A stretch of DNA of 64,000 nt. Source: Sphingopyxis sp. JAI128 (GTDB lineage: Bacteria; Pseudomonadota; Alphaproteobacteria; Sphingomonadales; Sphingomonadaceae). Numbering within the stretch: the first letter of the stretch is position 1; each line of letters starts with the position of its first letter. The notes under the pieces are model-generated. The model worked only from the letters and a program-made list of their open reading frames with translations, was not told the DNA's origin and searched no databases. Positions 53,430 to 61,540 of this stretch are shown in pieces. The stretch spans positions 62,001-126,000 of the forward strand of contig NZ_JACHDA010000001.1 in the NCBI RefSeq assembly GCF_014207235.1. Reading direction: 5' to 3'. Both the position numbers and the translations under genes were made by a program.

Positions 53430-53918
53430 TGTTTATCGTCCAATATTGAAAGGGGGGAGGCGACCCGCTTGTTACGGATCGATGATCGGGGGTCAGGTTA
53501 AGCTCGGTCGATAGAGCCTCTTCGATAATCTGCTCAAGCTTGCGGCCACGCCATTAGCCGAAGTCCATTCATAAGCAAATGCCGATCGCCGCGGACGCCT
53601 TGCCCGCTGGAAGGGATATTCTTCTGTTTTCAGCTACATTTCGCCGGTTCAAAGGCATGGACTGGAAGCGAGATGGGACAGGCTGTGCCCAAATTACCAC
53701 GTAATGATCGAATATGGTCGCGACGCGTTCCACCTATATATGTAACGGAGCCGTGGTCTTCGCGATATGGTCCAACCCAAAGATTTGGGTGGCCAAAAAG
53801 GGAGGGCTGATATCGATCACTCCGAACGTGGAATTTATCATTGAGTCCGTTTGTGCTTGTGCGCAAATCGTTGTTGTTTTTCTTTGAATTTCCAAACTAT
53901 CCGGATACGAAAATTAGC
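53430..53918. other. Long divergent intergenic region with possible gene remnant
   Basis: 489 bases between the epimerase (minus) and the sugar transferase (plus), rather AT-rich in its right half. It must contain promoters for both polysaccharide transcription units. No intact gene is seen. A minus-strand frame open from 53633 down to a TGA at 53493 (about 46 codons, no start) has a protein-like composition and is listed as a possible remnant. Confidence 0.55.
53493..53633 (-). pseudogene. Possible C-terminal remnant of an unidentified gene
   Basis: Minus-strand open frame bounded by TAG upstream and TGA at 53493-53495, without a start codon. The translation includes E-E-Y-P-F-Q-R-A-R-R-P and S-A-F-A-Y-E-W-T-S-A-N, ending in a basic tail. 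It reads like the end of a glycosyltransferase or similar protein but has no diagnostic motif. It could equally be chance coding in promoter DNA. Confidence 0.25.
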
Positions 53919-55226
53919 ATGAAAGCCCTACCTGTGAATCAGACCGAACAGGTGTTCACGAGATCACGCTCGCTGCCCCATTTTTTCGGCTTGCTCCGGA
54001 CGCAATTGCTGCTCTGTCTGCTGTTCGGCGTGGCCTTGCCGATATTCCTATATATTCGCGGCGACTTGTCGTTTCTCGCGCGCAATCCGGCAGCCATCAA
54101 TTCGTCAATCGCCGCAGCCATCTGTACGATGATTGCCGTCGTCACAGTGCGCAAGTTCGGCGCCTTTCCGGGTACCATCGGCGTCAGTTATGTTTTTCCT
54201 TCTCTTGCGGGTGCTTACGGCATTGCGATGGCCGGGATCTTGCTGGTGCGCGCGCCGTATAGCGGTGCGTTGCTGATGCTCACATTCGCCACCAGCATGG
54301 CTGTCCGTTTTGCAATCGGCGCGCTCGAGCGCCGCCGCGAAGGCAAGCAATATTATCTGGTTCCCGGTGGCAGCATCGATCGTATAAGTCGCGATCTCGA
54401 CGCGGCATGGATCATGCTTGAAGCGCCCGTGTTGCCGAGCGACGGCGATGTGGTCATCGTCGCGGACCTCCATCACGATCATTCTGCCGAATGGGAGCGC
54501 GCCTTCGCAATGGCCGCGTTGAACGGGATCGGCGTTTATCATTACAAACAGGTGTGGGAAGCCTCGACCGGCAAGGTCCGCATCGAACATCTGTCGGAAA
54601 ATAGTCTCGGCTCGCTGATTCCGAGCAATTCCTACGCGAAGGGCAAGCGGCTCATCGACATCCTGCTGTCGCTGGCCGTCCTCCCATTGCTGCTTCCGAT
54701 CCTGCTGATAACAGCGCTTGTCATCCGCTTCGATTCCCCGGGTTCGGTCTTTTTCCGCCAGGAACGAATCGGCTATCGCGCGCGACCGTTTCGCGTCCTG
54801 AAATTCCGCACGATGCATTCGCGCGAGGTCGCCAAAGCCGACCGCGTCGATGACGCGATTACAAAGGACGATGATGCGCGGGTCACCAGGCCAGGACGGT
54901 TTCTTCGCCGGACGCGCATCGACGAACTCCCCCAGATCCTCAACATCCTTCTCGGCGATATGAGCTGGATCGGCCCGCGCCCCGAGGCGAGGCCGCTTTC
55001 CGAATGGTATGAAAAGGAAATCCCTTTCTACTCCTATCGCCATATCGTGCGGCCGGGGATCACGGGTTGGGCGCAGGTGAACCAGGGGCATGTCGCGGGC
55101 ATCAGCGAGGTGCATGACAAGCTCCGCTATGACTTCTACTACATCAAGAATTTCTCGATGTGGATCGACCTCGTCATTCTGTTCAAAACCGTGCTCGTTG
55201 TGGTTCGAGGTTTTGGTGCCAAATAG
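53919..55226 (+). CDS. Polyprenyl-phosphate hexose-1-phosphate transferase (priming glycosyltransferase)
   Basis: 435-residue membrane enzyme of the WcaJ/PssY family that starts repeat-unit synthesis on undecaprenyl phosphate. Four N-terminal hydrophobic helices (about 30-135) are followed by the Bac_transf domain: membrane re-entrant helix I-L-L-S-L-A-V-L-P-L-L-L near 246-257, then R-Q-E-R-I-G-Y near 279-285, F-R-V-L-K-F-R-T-M-H near 290-299, L-R-R-T-R-I-D-E-L-P-Q near 329-339 and G-D-M-S-W-I-G-P-R-P-E near 345-355. The start at 53919 is preferred to 53841. Confidence 0.92.
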   Translation: MKALPVNQTEQVFTRSRSLPHFFGLLRTQLLLCLLFGVALPIFLYIRGDLSFLARNPAAINSSIAAAICTMIAVVTVRKFGAFPGTIGVSYVFPSLAGAYGIAMAGILLVRAPYSGALLMLTFATSMAVRFAIGALERRREGKQYYLVPGGSIDRISRDLDAAWIMLEAPVLPSDGDVVIVADLHHDHSAEWERAFAMAALNGIGVYHYKQVWEASTGKVRIEHLSENSLGSLIPSNSYAKGKRLIDILLSLAVLPLLLPILLITALVIRFDSPGSVFFRQERIGYRARPFRVLKFRTMHSREVAKADRVDDAITKDDDARVTRPGRFLRRTRIDELPQILNILLGDMSWIGPRPEARPLSEWYEKEIPFYSYRHIVRPGITGWAQVNQGHVAGISEVHDKLRYDFYYIKNFSMWIDLVILFKTVLVVVRGFGAK

Positions 55227-55267
55227 GTCGTGGCGTCTTTTGCCGGACCATATGGAAAGTTTGATGC

Positions 55268-56236
55268 GTGTCCGATATTGATTTCCCGAACTTGCTGGCA
55301 TGCCCGGCTGCCCATCGTGCGCCTGTCGTGGGCAGCGGCAAGAGGTGGGGGTGCAGCGATGCCAATTGCGAATATGCAATGGAAGCAGGCGGCTTTCCGG
55401 TCTTTCGCGGGATACCGGTGTTGATCGACTTTGCGGGCAACACGCTCTGCCGGCGCGAAGCCTATATCGACGCAGAAGGCGGCAGCGACGTTTATATGAA
55501 GCGCCGTCCCGAAAGTGTGAAGAAGCGGCTTCAACGCCTTACCGGCGGGACGAGTTCGGTCACGCTCGCCAATTGCCGGCGATTTCTCGACGAGATCGGA
55601 AAGATTGCGCCGGTTCCGCGGATCCTCGTCATCGGCTCGGGCGAGCGCGGCCAGGGCACCGACATGTTGTGGGAAAACGACGGGGTGCAGCGTGTCGGCA
55701 TCGATATCTATCCAAGCCACACTACCCACGTCGTTGCCGATGCGCACGACCTGCCATTTCGCGAACAAAGTTTCGACGGGGTCTGGATTCAGGCGGTGTT
55801 GGAACATGTGGCGGAGCCGCAGCGCGTCGTTGCCGAGATCGAGCGTGTCCTGAAACCCGACGGGATCGTCTATGCTGAAACGCCCTTCATGCAGCAGGTG
55901 CATGAGGGCGCCTACGACTTTCAGCGCTTCAGCGTGACCGGACACCGCTTTCTCTTCCGCCGGTTCGATGCGTTGGCCATGGGGGGCAACAAGGGGCCAG
56001 GTGTCGTTCTGGCTTGGGCGATACGTTATTTCTTATGGGGCCTGCTGCGCAGCCGCAAGGCTGCCACGGCGATTTCCTATCCGCTGCTTGTCGTCTTGCG
56101 GATGCTGGACCGGTTCATGGACCCCCGCGCGCTGTGGGATGGTCCGTCGGGCACATATTTTCTCGGCCGCAAGAAGGACGGGCCGCCGATTCCGCAACGC
56201 GACCTGCCGGCGCTCTATCAGGGGTTCCAGCGCTGA
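55268..56236 (+). CDS. SAM methyltransferase with N-terminal Trm112-like domain
   Basis: 322-residue protein with GTG start at 55268. Residues about 8-55 resemble a Trm112-like zinc-ribbon segment (L-L-A-C-P-A, W-G-C-S-D-A-N-C-E-Y and G-I-P-V-L-I-D-F). The methyltransferase domain begins near 113 (I-L-V-I-G-S-G-E-R-G-Q-G), continues with I-D-I-Y-P-S near 140 and A-D-A-H-D-L-P-F near 159-166, and reaches V-L-E-H-V-A-E-P near 178. A hydrophobic stretch near 245-262 may bind the membrane. It follows the priming transferase by 41 bases, so a role in glycan modification is inferred. Confidence 0.82.
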   Translation: MSDIDFPNLLACPAAHRAPVVGSGKRWGCSDANCEYAMEAGGFPVFRGIPVLIDFAGNTLCRREAYIDAEGGSDVYMKRRPESVKKRLQRLTGGTSSVTLANCRRFLDEIGKIAPVPRILVIGSGERGQGTDMLWENDGVQRVGIDIYPSHTTHVVADAHDLPFREQSFDGVWIQAVLEHVAEPQRVVAEIERVLKPDGIVYAETPFMQQVHEGAYDFQRFSVTGHRFLFRRFDALAMGGNKGPGVVLAWAIRYFLWGLLRSRKAATAISYPLLVVLRMLDRFMDPRALWDGPSGTYFLGRKKDGPPIPQRDLPALYQGFQR

Positions 56237-56289
56237 TGTCCCTCGCTGCGAGCTTGCATTCATGGCGTTCACGCTCGACATAGGGCGTT

Positions 56290-57753
56290 ATGGATTTCGC
56301 CTTCGACAACAGCTTCCATGACCGGATGGAAGGCTTTTATGCTCCCGCTGCGGCAGCGAAGCCCCCGGCGCCAGAACTTCTCGCTTTCAATGAACCGCTT
56401 GCCGCGCGGCTTGGGCTAAATACCGAACACACCGATCGTGAAGAACTGGCCCGATTGTTTTCGGGGCAGGCGTTGCCCGCGGGGGCAGCGCCGCTGGCCC
56501 TCGCTTATGCAGGCCACCAGTTCGGTCATTTTTCGCCGCAACTCGGTGACGGCCGCGCGCTGCTGCTGGGCGAATTGATCGCGCCCGACGGCGTGAGGTT
56601 CGACGTTCAGTTGAAGGGATCCGGGCCAACAGCCTTTTCGCGCAACGGCGATGGCAAAGCCGCGATCGGCCCGGTTCTGCGAGAATTTCTCGTGTCCGAA
56701 GCCATGGCCGCGATGGGTGTGCCGACGACACGGTCGCTGGCTGCCGTTGCAACCGGCGACCGTGTACAACGCGAGCGGAGCCATCCCGGCGCCGTTCTCA
56801 CGCGGATCGCGAGCAGCCATATCCGCGTCGGAACCTTCCAGTTCTTCGCCGCCCATTTCGGCGCCGACCATGTGGCCCAGCTATCCGATTACAGCATCGG
56901 GCGTCATTTCCCCGATCTGGCCGATGCACCCAATCCGCATCTGGCATTGCTCGACCGCGTCATCGCGCTGCAGTGCGATCTGGTGGCCCATTGGCTCGGC
57001 GCCGGGTTCATCCACGGCGTGATGAATACCGACAATGTTGCGATCAGCGGAGAGACCATCGATTATGGTCCCTGCGCCTTCATGGACCGGTTCGCTGTCG
57101 AAACGGTGTTCAGCTCGATCGATGCGAACGGGCGTTATGCCTATGGTCGCCAGCCGCAGATCATGCACTGGAACATGGCGCGCTTTGCCGAAGCCTTGTT
57201 GCCCGCCATCCACGCGGTCGACCCTGCAGACGTCGATCGCGCCAAGGCGCTGGTCGATGCGATCCCGGAGCGTTTTCGGGAGGCCTGGTTCATCAGGATG
57301 CGTGCGAAGCTGGGCCTTGGCCAAGCCCACGATGACGATATCGCGCTGATCGATGCACTGTTCGGCGAACTTGAACTGCATGCGGTCGATTTCACTTCCT
57401 TCTTTCGAGCTCTCGCGCAATTGTTGCGCGGCGACGGGGCGATGCTGAACGCGTTGCTGCCCACCGCCGACGCGATGGCGCCTTGGATCTCGGACTGGTG
57501 GGCGCATCTCGAACGCGAAACGATCGCACCGCTCGAACGCGCCGACGCGATGGACCGGGAGAATCCGCTTTATATTCCTCGCAATCATCGCGTCGAACTG
57601 GCACTCGCCGCCGCCGAAACGGGCGACCTTGCTCCCTGGCGCGAACTGTTGCACGTGGTTCGCAACCCTTACACATCACGCGCGGAATGGGCCGATTATG
57701 CGCAACCCGGACCCGAGGATGCCGCTCCCTATAAGACCTTTTGCGGAACCTGA
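56290..57753 (+). CDS. selO: Protein adenylyltransferase SelO (YdiU family)
   Basis: 487-residue pseudokinase-fold enzyme that transfers AMP to Ser/Thr/Tyr of target proteins (AMPylation) in oxidative stress responses. Conserved segments: Y-A-G-H-Q-F-G-H-F near residues 69-77, L-G-D-G-R-A near 81-86, K-G-S-G-P-T-A-F-S-R-N-G-D-G near 104-117, V-S-E-A-M near 135-139, and the metal-binding H-G-V-M-N-T-D-N near 239-246 with D-Y-G-P near 258-261. The C-terminal S-e-l-x-x C-motif is represented by K-T-F-C-G-T. Housekeeping gene lying inside the glycan locus; length is typical. Confidence 0.95.
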   Translation: MDFAFDNSFHDRMEGFYAPAAAAKPPAPELLAFNEPLAARLGLNTEHTDREELARLFSGQALPAGAAPLALAYAGHQFGHFSPQLGDGRALLLGELIAPDGVRFDVQLKGSGPTAFSRNGDGKAAIGPVLREFLVSEAMAAMGVPTTRSLAAVATGDRVQRERSHPGAVLTRIASSHIRVGTFQFFAAHFGADHVAQLSDYSIGRHFPDLADAPNPHLALLDRVIALQCDLVAHWLGAGFIHGVMNTDNVAISGETIDYGPCAFMDRFAVETVFSSIDANGRYAYGRQPQIMHWNMARFAEALLPAIHAVDPADVDRAKALVDAIPERFREAWFIRMRAKLGLGQAHDDDIALIDALFGELELHAVDFTSFFRALAQLLRGDGAMLNALLPTADAMAPWISDWWAHLERETIAPLERADAMDRENPLYIPRNHRVELALAAAETGDLAPWRELLHVVRNPYTSRAEWADYAQPGPEDAAPYKTFCGT

Positions 57754-57864
57754 ACGGGGCGCCCGGCCGCCAGTCACGCCCTGTCGCGCAAGGGTTGAGC
57801 GATAGGGCCCCCGCTGTTACGGGGCGACGCCCGCATGATCCTGCGCGACAGAGGAAATATCATA

Positions 57865-59049
57865 GTGCCGAACACCCCGGTAAAAATCGCAATCGTCGGA
57901 ACCGGCTATGTCGGTATTTCCAACGCTGTTCTGCTTGCGCAAAACAACCGGGTCGTCGCGCTCGATATAGACAGTCGCAAGGTCGAACAGCTCAACGCGC
58001 GGATGTCGCCCATCGCCGACCCCGAGATCGAGGAATATCTGACAAATCGCGAACTGGATCTGGTCGCAACGACCGACAAGGCGCTCGCTTATGATGGCGC
58101 CGATTTCGTCGTCGTCGCGACGCCGACGGACTATGATCCCGATTCCAATTATTTCGACACGGGATCGGTGGAATCGGTGATCGCCGACGCGCTGAAGATG
58201 GCACCGGGCGCGATGATCGTCGTCAAGTCGACCGTTCCCGTCGGCTTTACCGACCGGATGCGCAGCGAGCATGGCAGCGAGGCGATCGTCTTTTCGCCCG
58301 AATTCCTGCGCGAAGGACGCGCGTTGTACGATAATCTGTACCCGTCGCGTATCATCATCGGCAATACCCATCCCCGCGCCGCCGAGTTCGCGAACCTGTT
58401 GCTCGCCGCGTCGCTGAAACCCGATGCGACGGTGCTGCAGACCGGCAACACCGAGGCCGAGGCGATCAAGCTTTTCGCCAATACCTATCTTGCGATGCGC
58501 GTCGCCTTCTTCAACGAACTCGACACCTATGCCGCGATGCACGGCGCGGATTCGCGCCAGATCATCGACGGGGTGGGGCTCGATCCGCGGATCGGGCAAT
58601 TTTATAACAATCCCTCCTTCGGCTATGGCGGCTATTGCCTGCCCAAGGACACCAAGCAAATGCTCGCCAACTACAAGGAGGTTCCGCAGAACCTGATCCA
58701 GGCGATCGTTTCGTCGAATACGACGCGCAAGGATTTCGTCGCGTCCGAGGTGTTGAAGCGCAAGCCGCGCGTCGTCGGGATTCACCGGCTGGCGATGAAG
58801 GCGGGCTCGGACAATTTTCGCGCGAGCAGTATTCTGGGTGTGATGAAGCGGATCAAGGCCAAGGGGGTGGAGGTCATCATCTATGAACCGCTGCTCGAAG
58901 AGCCGGCACTGTTCAATTCGCGCGTCGTACACGACCTCGCGGCGTTCAAAGCCGAAGCCGATGTGATCATCGCCAACCGGATCGGCGACGAACTCGCCGA
59001 TGTGATCGACAAGGTCTATAGCCGCGACCTGTTCGGGGTCGATTCCTGA
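57865..59049 (+). CDS. ugd: UDP-glucose 6-dehydrogenase
   Basis: 394-residue enzyme that oxidises UDP-glucose to UDP-glucuronate. Rossmann motif [10 protein letters not shown] at residues 9-18; [10 protein letters not shown] near 117-126; S-P-E-F-L-R-E-G near 142-149; catalytic Cys in [11 protein letters not shown] near 250-260. The GTG at 57865, with GAGGAAA seven bases upstream, is preferred to the ATG at 57835. The compact F-G-G-Y-C-L-P-K-D type and length of about 390 match the group-1 Ugd of Gram-negative capsules. Supplies the 4-epimerase at 52383. Confidence 0.92.
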   Translation: MPNTPVKIAIVGTGYVGISNAVLLAQNNRVVALDIDSRKVEQLNARMSPIADPEIEEYLTNRELDLVATTDKALAYDGADFVVVATPTDYDPDSNYFDTGSVESVIADALKMAPGAMIVVKSTVPVGFTDRMRSEHGSEAIVFSPEFLREGRALYDNLYPSRIIIGNTHPRAAEFANLLLAASLKPDATVLQTGNTEAEAIKLFANTYLAMRVAFFNELDTYAAMHGADSRQIIDGVGLDPRIGQFYNNPSFGYGGYCLPKDTKQMLANYKEVPQNLIQAIVSSNTTRKDFVASEVLKRKPRVVGIHRLAMKAGSDNFRASSILGVMKRIKAKGVEVIIYEPLLEEPALFNSRVVHDLAAFKAEADVIIANRIGDELADVIDKVYSRDLFGVDS

Positions 59050-59209
59050 GCGGGGGAACTTGATCGGCGCGGGCTCGTTGATCGGGGGCACCCACCGAAC
59101 GGGCAGGGGAAATGCGACGAAATGATGGGGCATGCGGACGTTTCGGCCATAGAATCCGGTTGCGCCGCCGCCGCGGGCACGCCAGACAGGCGTCATCGGC
59201 GGATCACAG

Positions 59210-61540
59210 ATGCATTTACCTGAAATAACATGTGCAAGCCACTCGCGGCGACCGTCGCGGGTGCGGCATCTGTCGGTCCTTTCGGTGTCCATCCTTGCTT
59301 TGGGCTGGACAGCGTCAGCCGGGGCGCAGCAGGTCGCGCCGTCCGCCGTCGTGCCGACGCTCCCACCGGCGGTGGACGAACCGATAGCGTCGCCGACACC
59401 GCCGCCGCCGGAGGCGCAACTCCCCGAGGTCGCGCCGATCATCCAGGACGACGAGTTCGACAAGGCGATTCCGCCGATCGCCGCCGAGGACGACGCCGAA
59501 CTCGACCGCCCGCTCGAATCCATCGCCGATTTCGAGAAGCGGCAGGCCGCCGAAGCGGCGAAGGATTCTACTGACTCCGGAGAAACCGCTGTGGAGGCGC
59601 AAGCGCCGACGATCGACGGCGCGCCCGTCCCGGCGCTGGCCGATGGCGATACGGTCGAGGCGATCGGCGATGCACCGATCAGCGACCAGGAACTCGCGGC
59701 CCCGCTTCCCTCGCTTGAAAATTTCAACGTCGAACCCGTGGTTTTTGCCGAGGCAGAGGAAAACAGGGGCGACGTCAGCATCGCTTATTCGGTGAAGGTC
59801 AACGGGCTCGATGCGGCCGACGACAGCACCGACGTCGATCTGGCCGACCTGTTCGGCGATTTGTCGGCGCTCTATGATGGCGACGGCAAGGCCGACAATG
59901 CCGCGATGATCCGCGCGCGGCTGTCTGCCGACGGCGAACTGATGCAGCGCATCCTCGCGTCCGAGGGCTATTATGACGCGGTCGTCGATACGCGGATCGA
60001 TCGCGGGGAGCGTTCGGAAGGACAGGAACGCCAGCGCCGGCCCATCACCGCGGTGATCGACGTCAAGCCGGGCAAGCGCTACACGTTGGCGGACATCATC
60101 ATCGACGCGGCGCCGACGATACCGCCGAGCCTGATCGCCGACAATTTTCCACTGAGTGTCGGCGAGCCGATCGTCGCGCAGCGCATCCAGGGCGCGGAGG
60201 CAGCGGTCGCGCTCAAGCTGCCGGAGGAAGGGTACCCCTTTGCCAAGGTCGGCCAGCGCGACATCCTGCTCGACGACGCCACGGGCGACGGGGTTTACAC
60301 GTTGCCGATCGACATCGGTAAGCGCTCGCGCTTCGGCGGGATCGAGACAACTGGCGACCTCGCCTTCGATGCCGAGCATGTCGAAGTGTTGGCGCGCTTC
60401 AAGCGCGGCGATCTGTATGACAGCCGCAAGGTCGACGACCTTCGGCAGGCGCTGGTGGCGACGGGCCTATTCGCGACAGTCGCCGCCGAGCCGCAGCCGA
60501 CCGGTGAAAGCGCCGACGACGGGACCGAATATGTCACGATGCTCGTCACGCAGCAGGCCGGACCGCCGCGGACGATTGCGGCGAGCGCGGGCTATGGCAC
60601 GGGCGAGGGCCTGAGGCTCGAGGGCAGCTGGACGCACCGCAACTTCCTGCCGCCCGAAGGCGCGTTGATTTTCCGTGGCGTCGCCGGGACGCAGGAGCAG
60701 GGGGTGGGCGCAACCCTGCGTCGGTCCAACGCCGGGCGCCGCGACCGCACATTCGAACTCGTGACCGAAGTCACACGCAGCACCTATGATGCGTTCAACG
60801 CGATCACGGGGCGTGTCGGCGCGCGGGTCAGCTATGATTCGACCCCGATCTGGCAGAAAAAATTCACCTATGCCTATGGCGCCGAGCTGATCGCGACGCG
60901 CGAGGATGATTATGACTTCGTCGCGGGCGACCGCAGCTATGATTTCTATACGATCCTTGGCCTGACGGGGCAGGTCGGGATGGATCGCACCGACAGCCTG
61001 CTCGATCCGACCAAGGGATTCCGCGTCACCGCGCTGATCCAGCCCGAAGGTTCGCTCGCCGGGCGCTTCTCACCCTATGCGCGGGCGCGGCTCGACGTCA
61101 GCGGCTATTATCCGGTTACCGATAGCATCGTATTGGCAGGCCGCGTCCGCGTCGGTTCGATTCTGGGCGCGGCGCGCGAGCGGCTGGCCCCGTCGCGGCG
61201 CTTCTATGCCGGCGGTGGTGGGTCGGTGCGCGGTTTCGGCTATCAGGAACTGGGGCCCAAGGATCCGAATAACGATCCGATCGGCGGCCGCAGCGTCAAC
61301 GAAGCCGCATTCGAGGGGCGATATCGGTTCGGCAATTTCGGGGTCGTCGGCTTCGTCGACGCGGGACAGGTGTATCGCGGTTCGACACCCGATTTTTCGA
61401 ACCTGCGTTTCGGCGCGGGGGTCGGCGCGCGCTATTATACCAATTTCGGCCCGATGCGGTTCGACATCGCGACGCCGATCGGGCGCAAGCCGGGTGAGGC
61501 GCGGGTCAGCGTCTATGTCTCGATCGGGCAGGCCTTTTGA
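59210..61540 (+). CDS. tamA: TamA-like outer membrane assembly protein
   Basis: 776-residue Omp85-superfamily protein. A signal peptide (hydrophobic core S-V-L-S-V-S-I-L-A-L-G-W near residues 22-33, cleavage near A-G-A-Q) precedes an unusual acidic, proline-rich stretch (about 40-185). POTRA-like repeats follow (about 190-455) and then a 16-strand barrel (about 460-776) ending in Phe, with the conserved V-R-G-F-G-Y near 673-678. A start at GTG 59261 would shorten the region before the signal peptide. Acts with TamB to insert some outer membrane proteins or move lipids. One-base overlap with tamB. Confidence 0.9.
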   Translation: MHLPEITCASHSRRPSRVRHLSVLSVSILALGWTASAGAQQVAPSAVVPTLPPAVDEPIASPTPPPPEAQLPEVAPIIQDDEFDKAIPPIAAEDDAELDRPLESIADFEKRQAAEAAKDSTDSGETAVEAQAPTIDGAPVPALADGDTVEAIGDAPISDQELAAPLPSLENFNVEPVVFAEAEENRGDVSIAYSVKVNGLDAADDSTDVDLADLFGDLSALYDGDGKADNAAMIRARLSADGELMQRILASEGYYDAVVDTRIDRGERSEGQERQRRPITAVIDVKPGKRYTLADIIIDAAPTIPPSLIADNFPLSVGEPIVAQRIQGAEAAVALKLPEEGYPFAKVGQRDILLDDATGDGVYTLPIDIGKRSRFGGIETTGDLAFDAEHVEVLARFKRGDLYDSRKVDDLRQALVATGLFATVAAEPQPTGESADDGTEYVTMLVTQQAGPPRTIAASAGYGTGEGLRLEGSWTHRNFLPPEGALIFRGVAGTQEQGVGATLRRSNAGRRDRTFELVTEVTRSTYDAFNAITGRVGARVSYDSTPIWQKKFTYAYGAELIATREDDYDFVAGDRSYDFYTILGLTGQVGMDRTDSLLDPTKGFRVTALIQPEGSLAGRFSPYARARLDVSGYYPVTDSIVLAGRVRVGSILGAARERLAPSRRFYAGGGGSVRGFGYQELGPKDPNNDPIGGRSVNEAAFEGRYRFGNFGVVGFVDAGQVYRGSTPDFSNLRFGAGVGARYYTNFGPMRFDIATPIGRKPGEARVSVYVSIGQAF

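Noticed and set aside
57817-59781. 654-codon minus-strand frame over ugd and the start of tamA
   Set aside because: Spans two real plus-strand genes and contains low-complexity Ser/Gly runs. No domain recognised.
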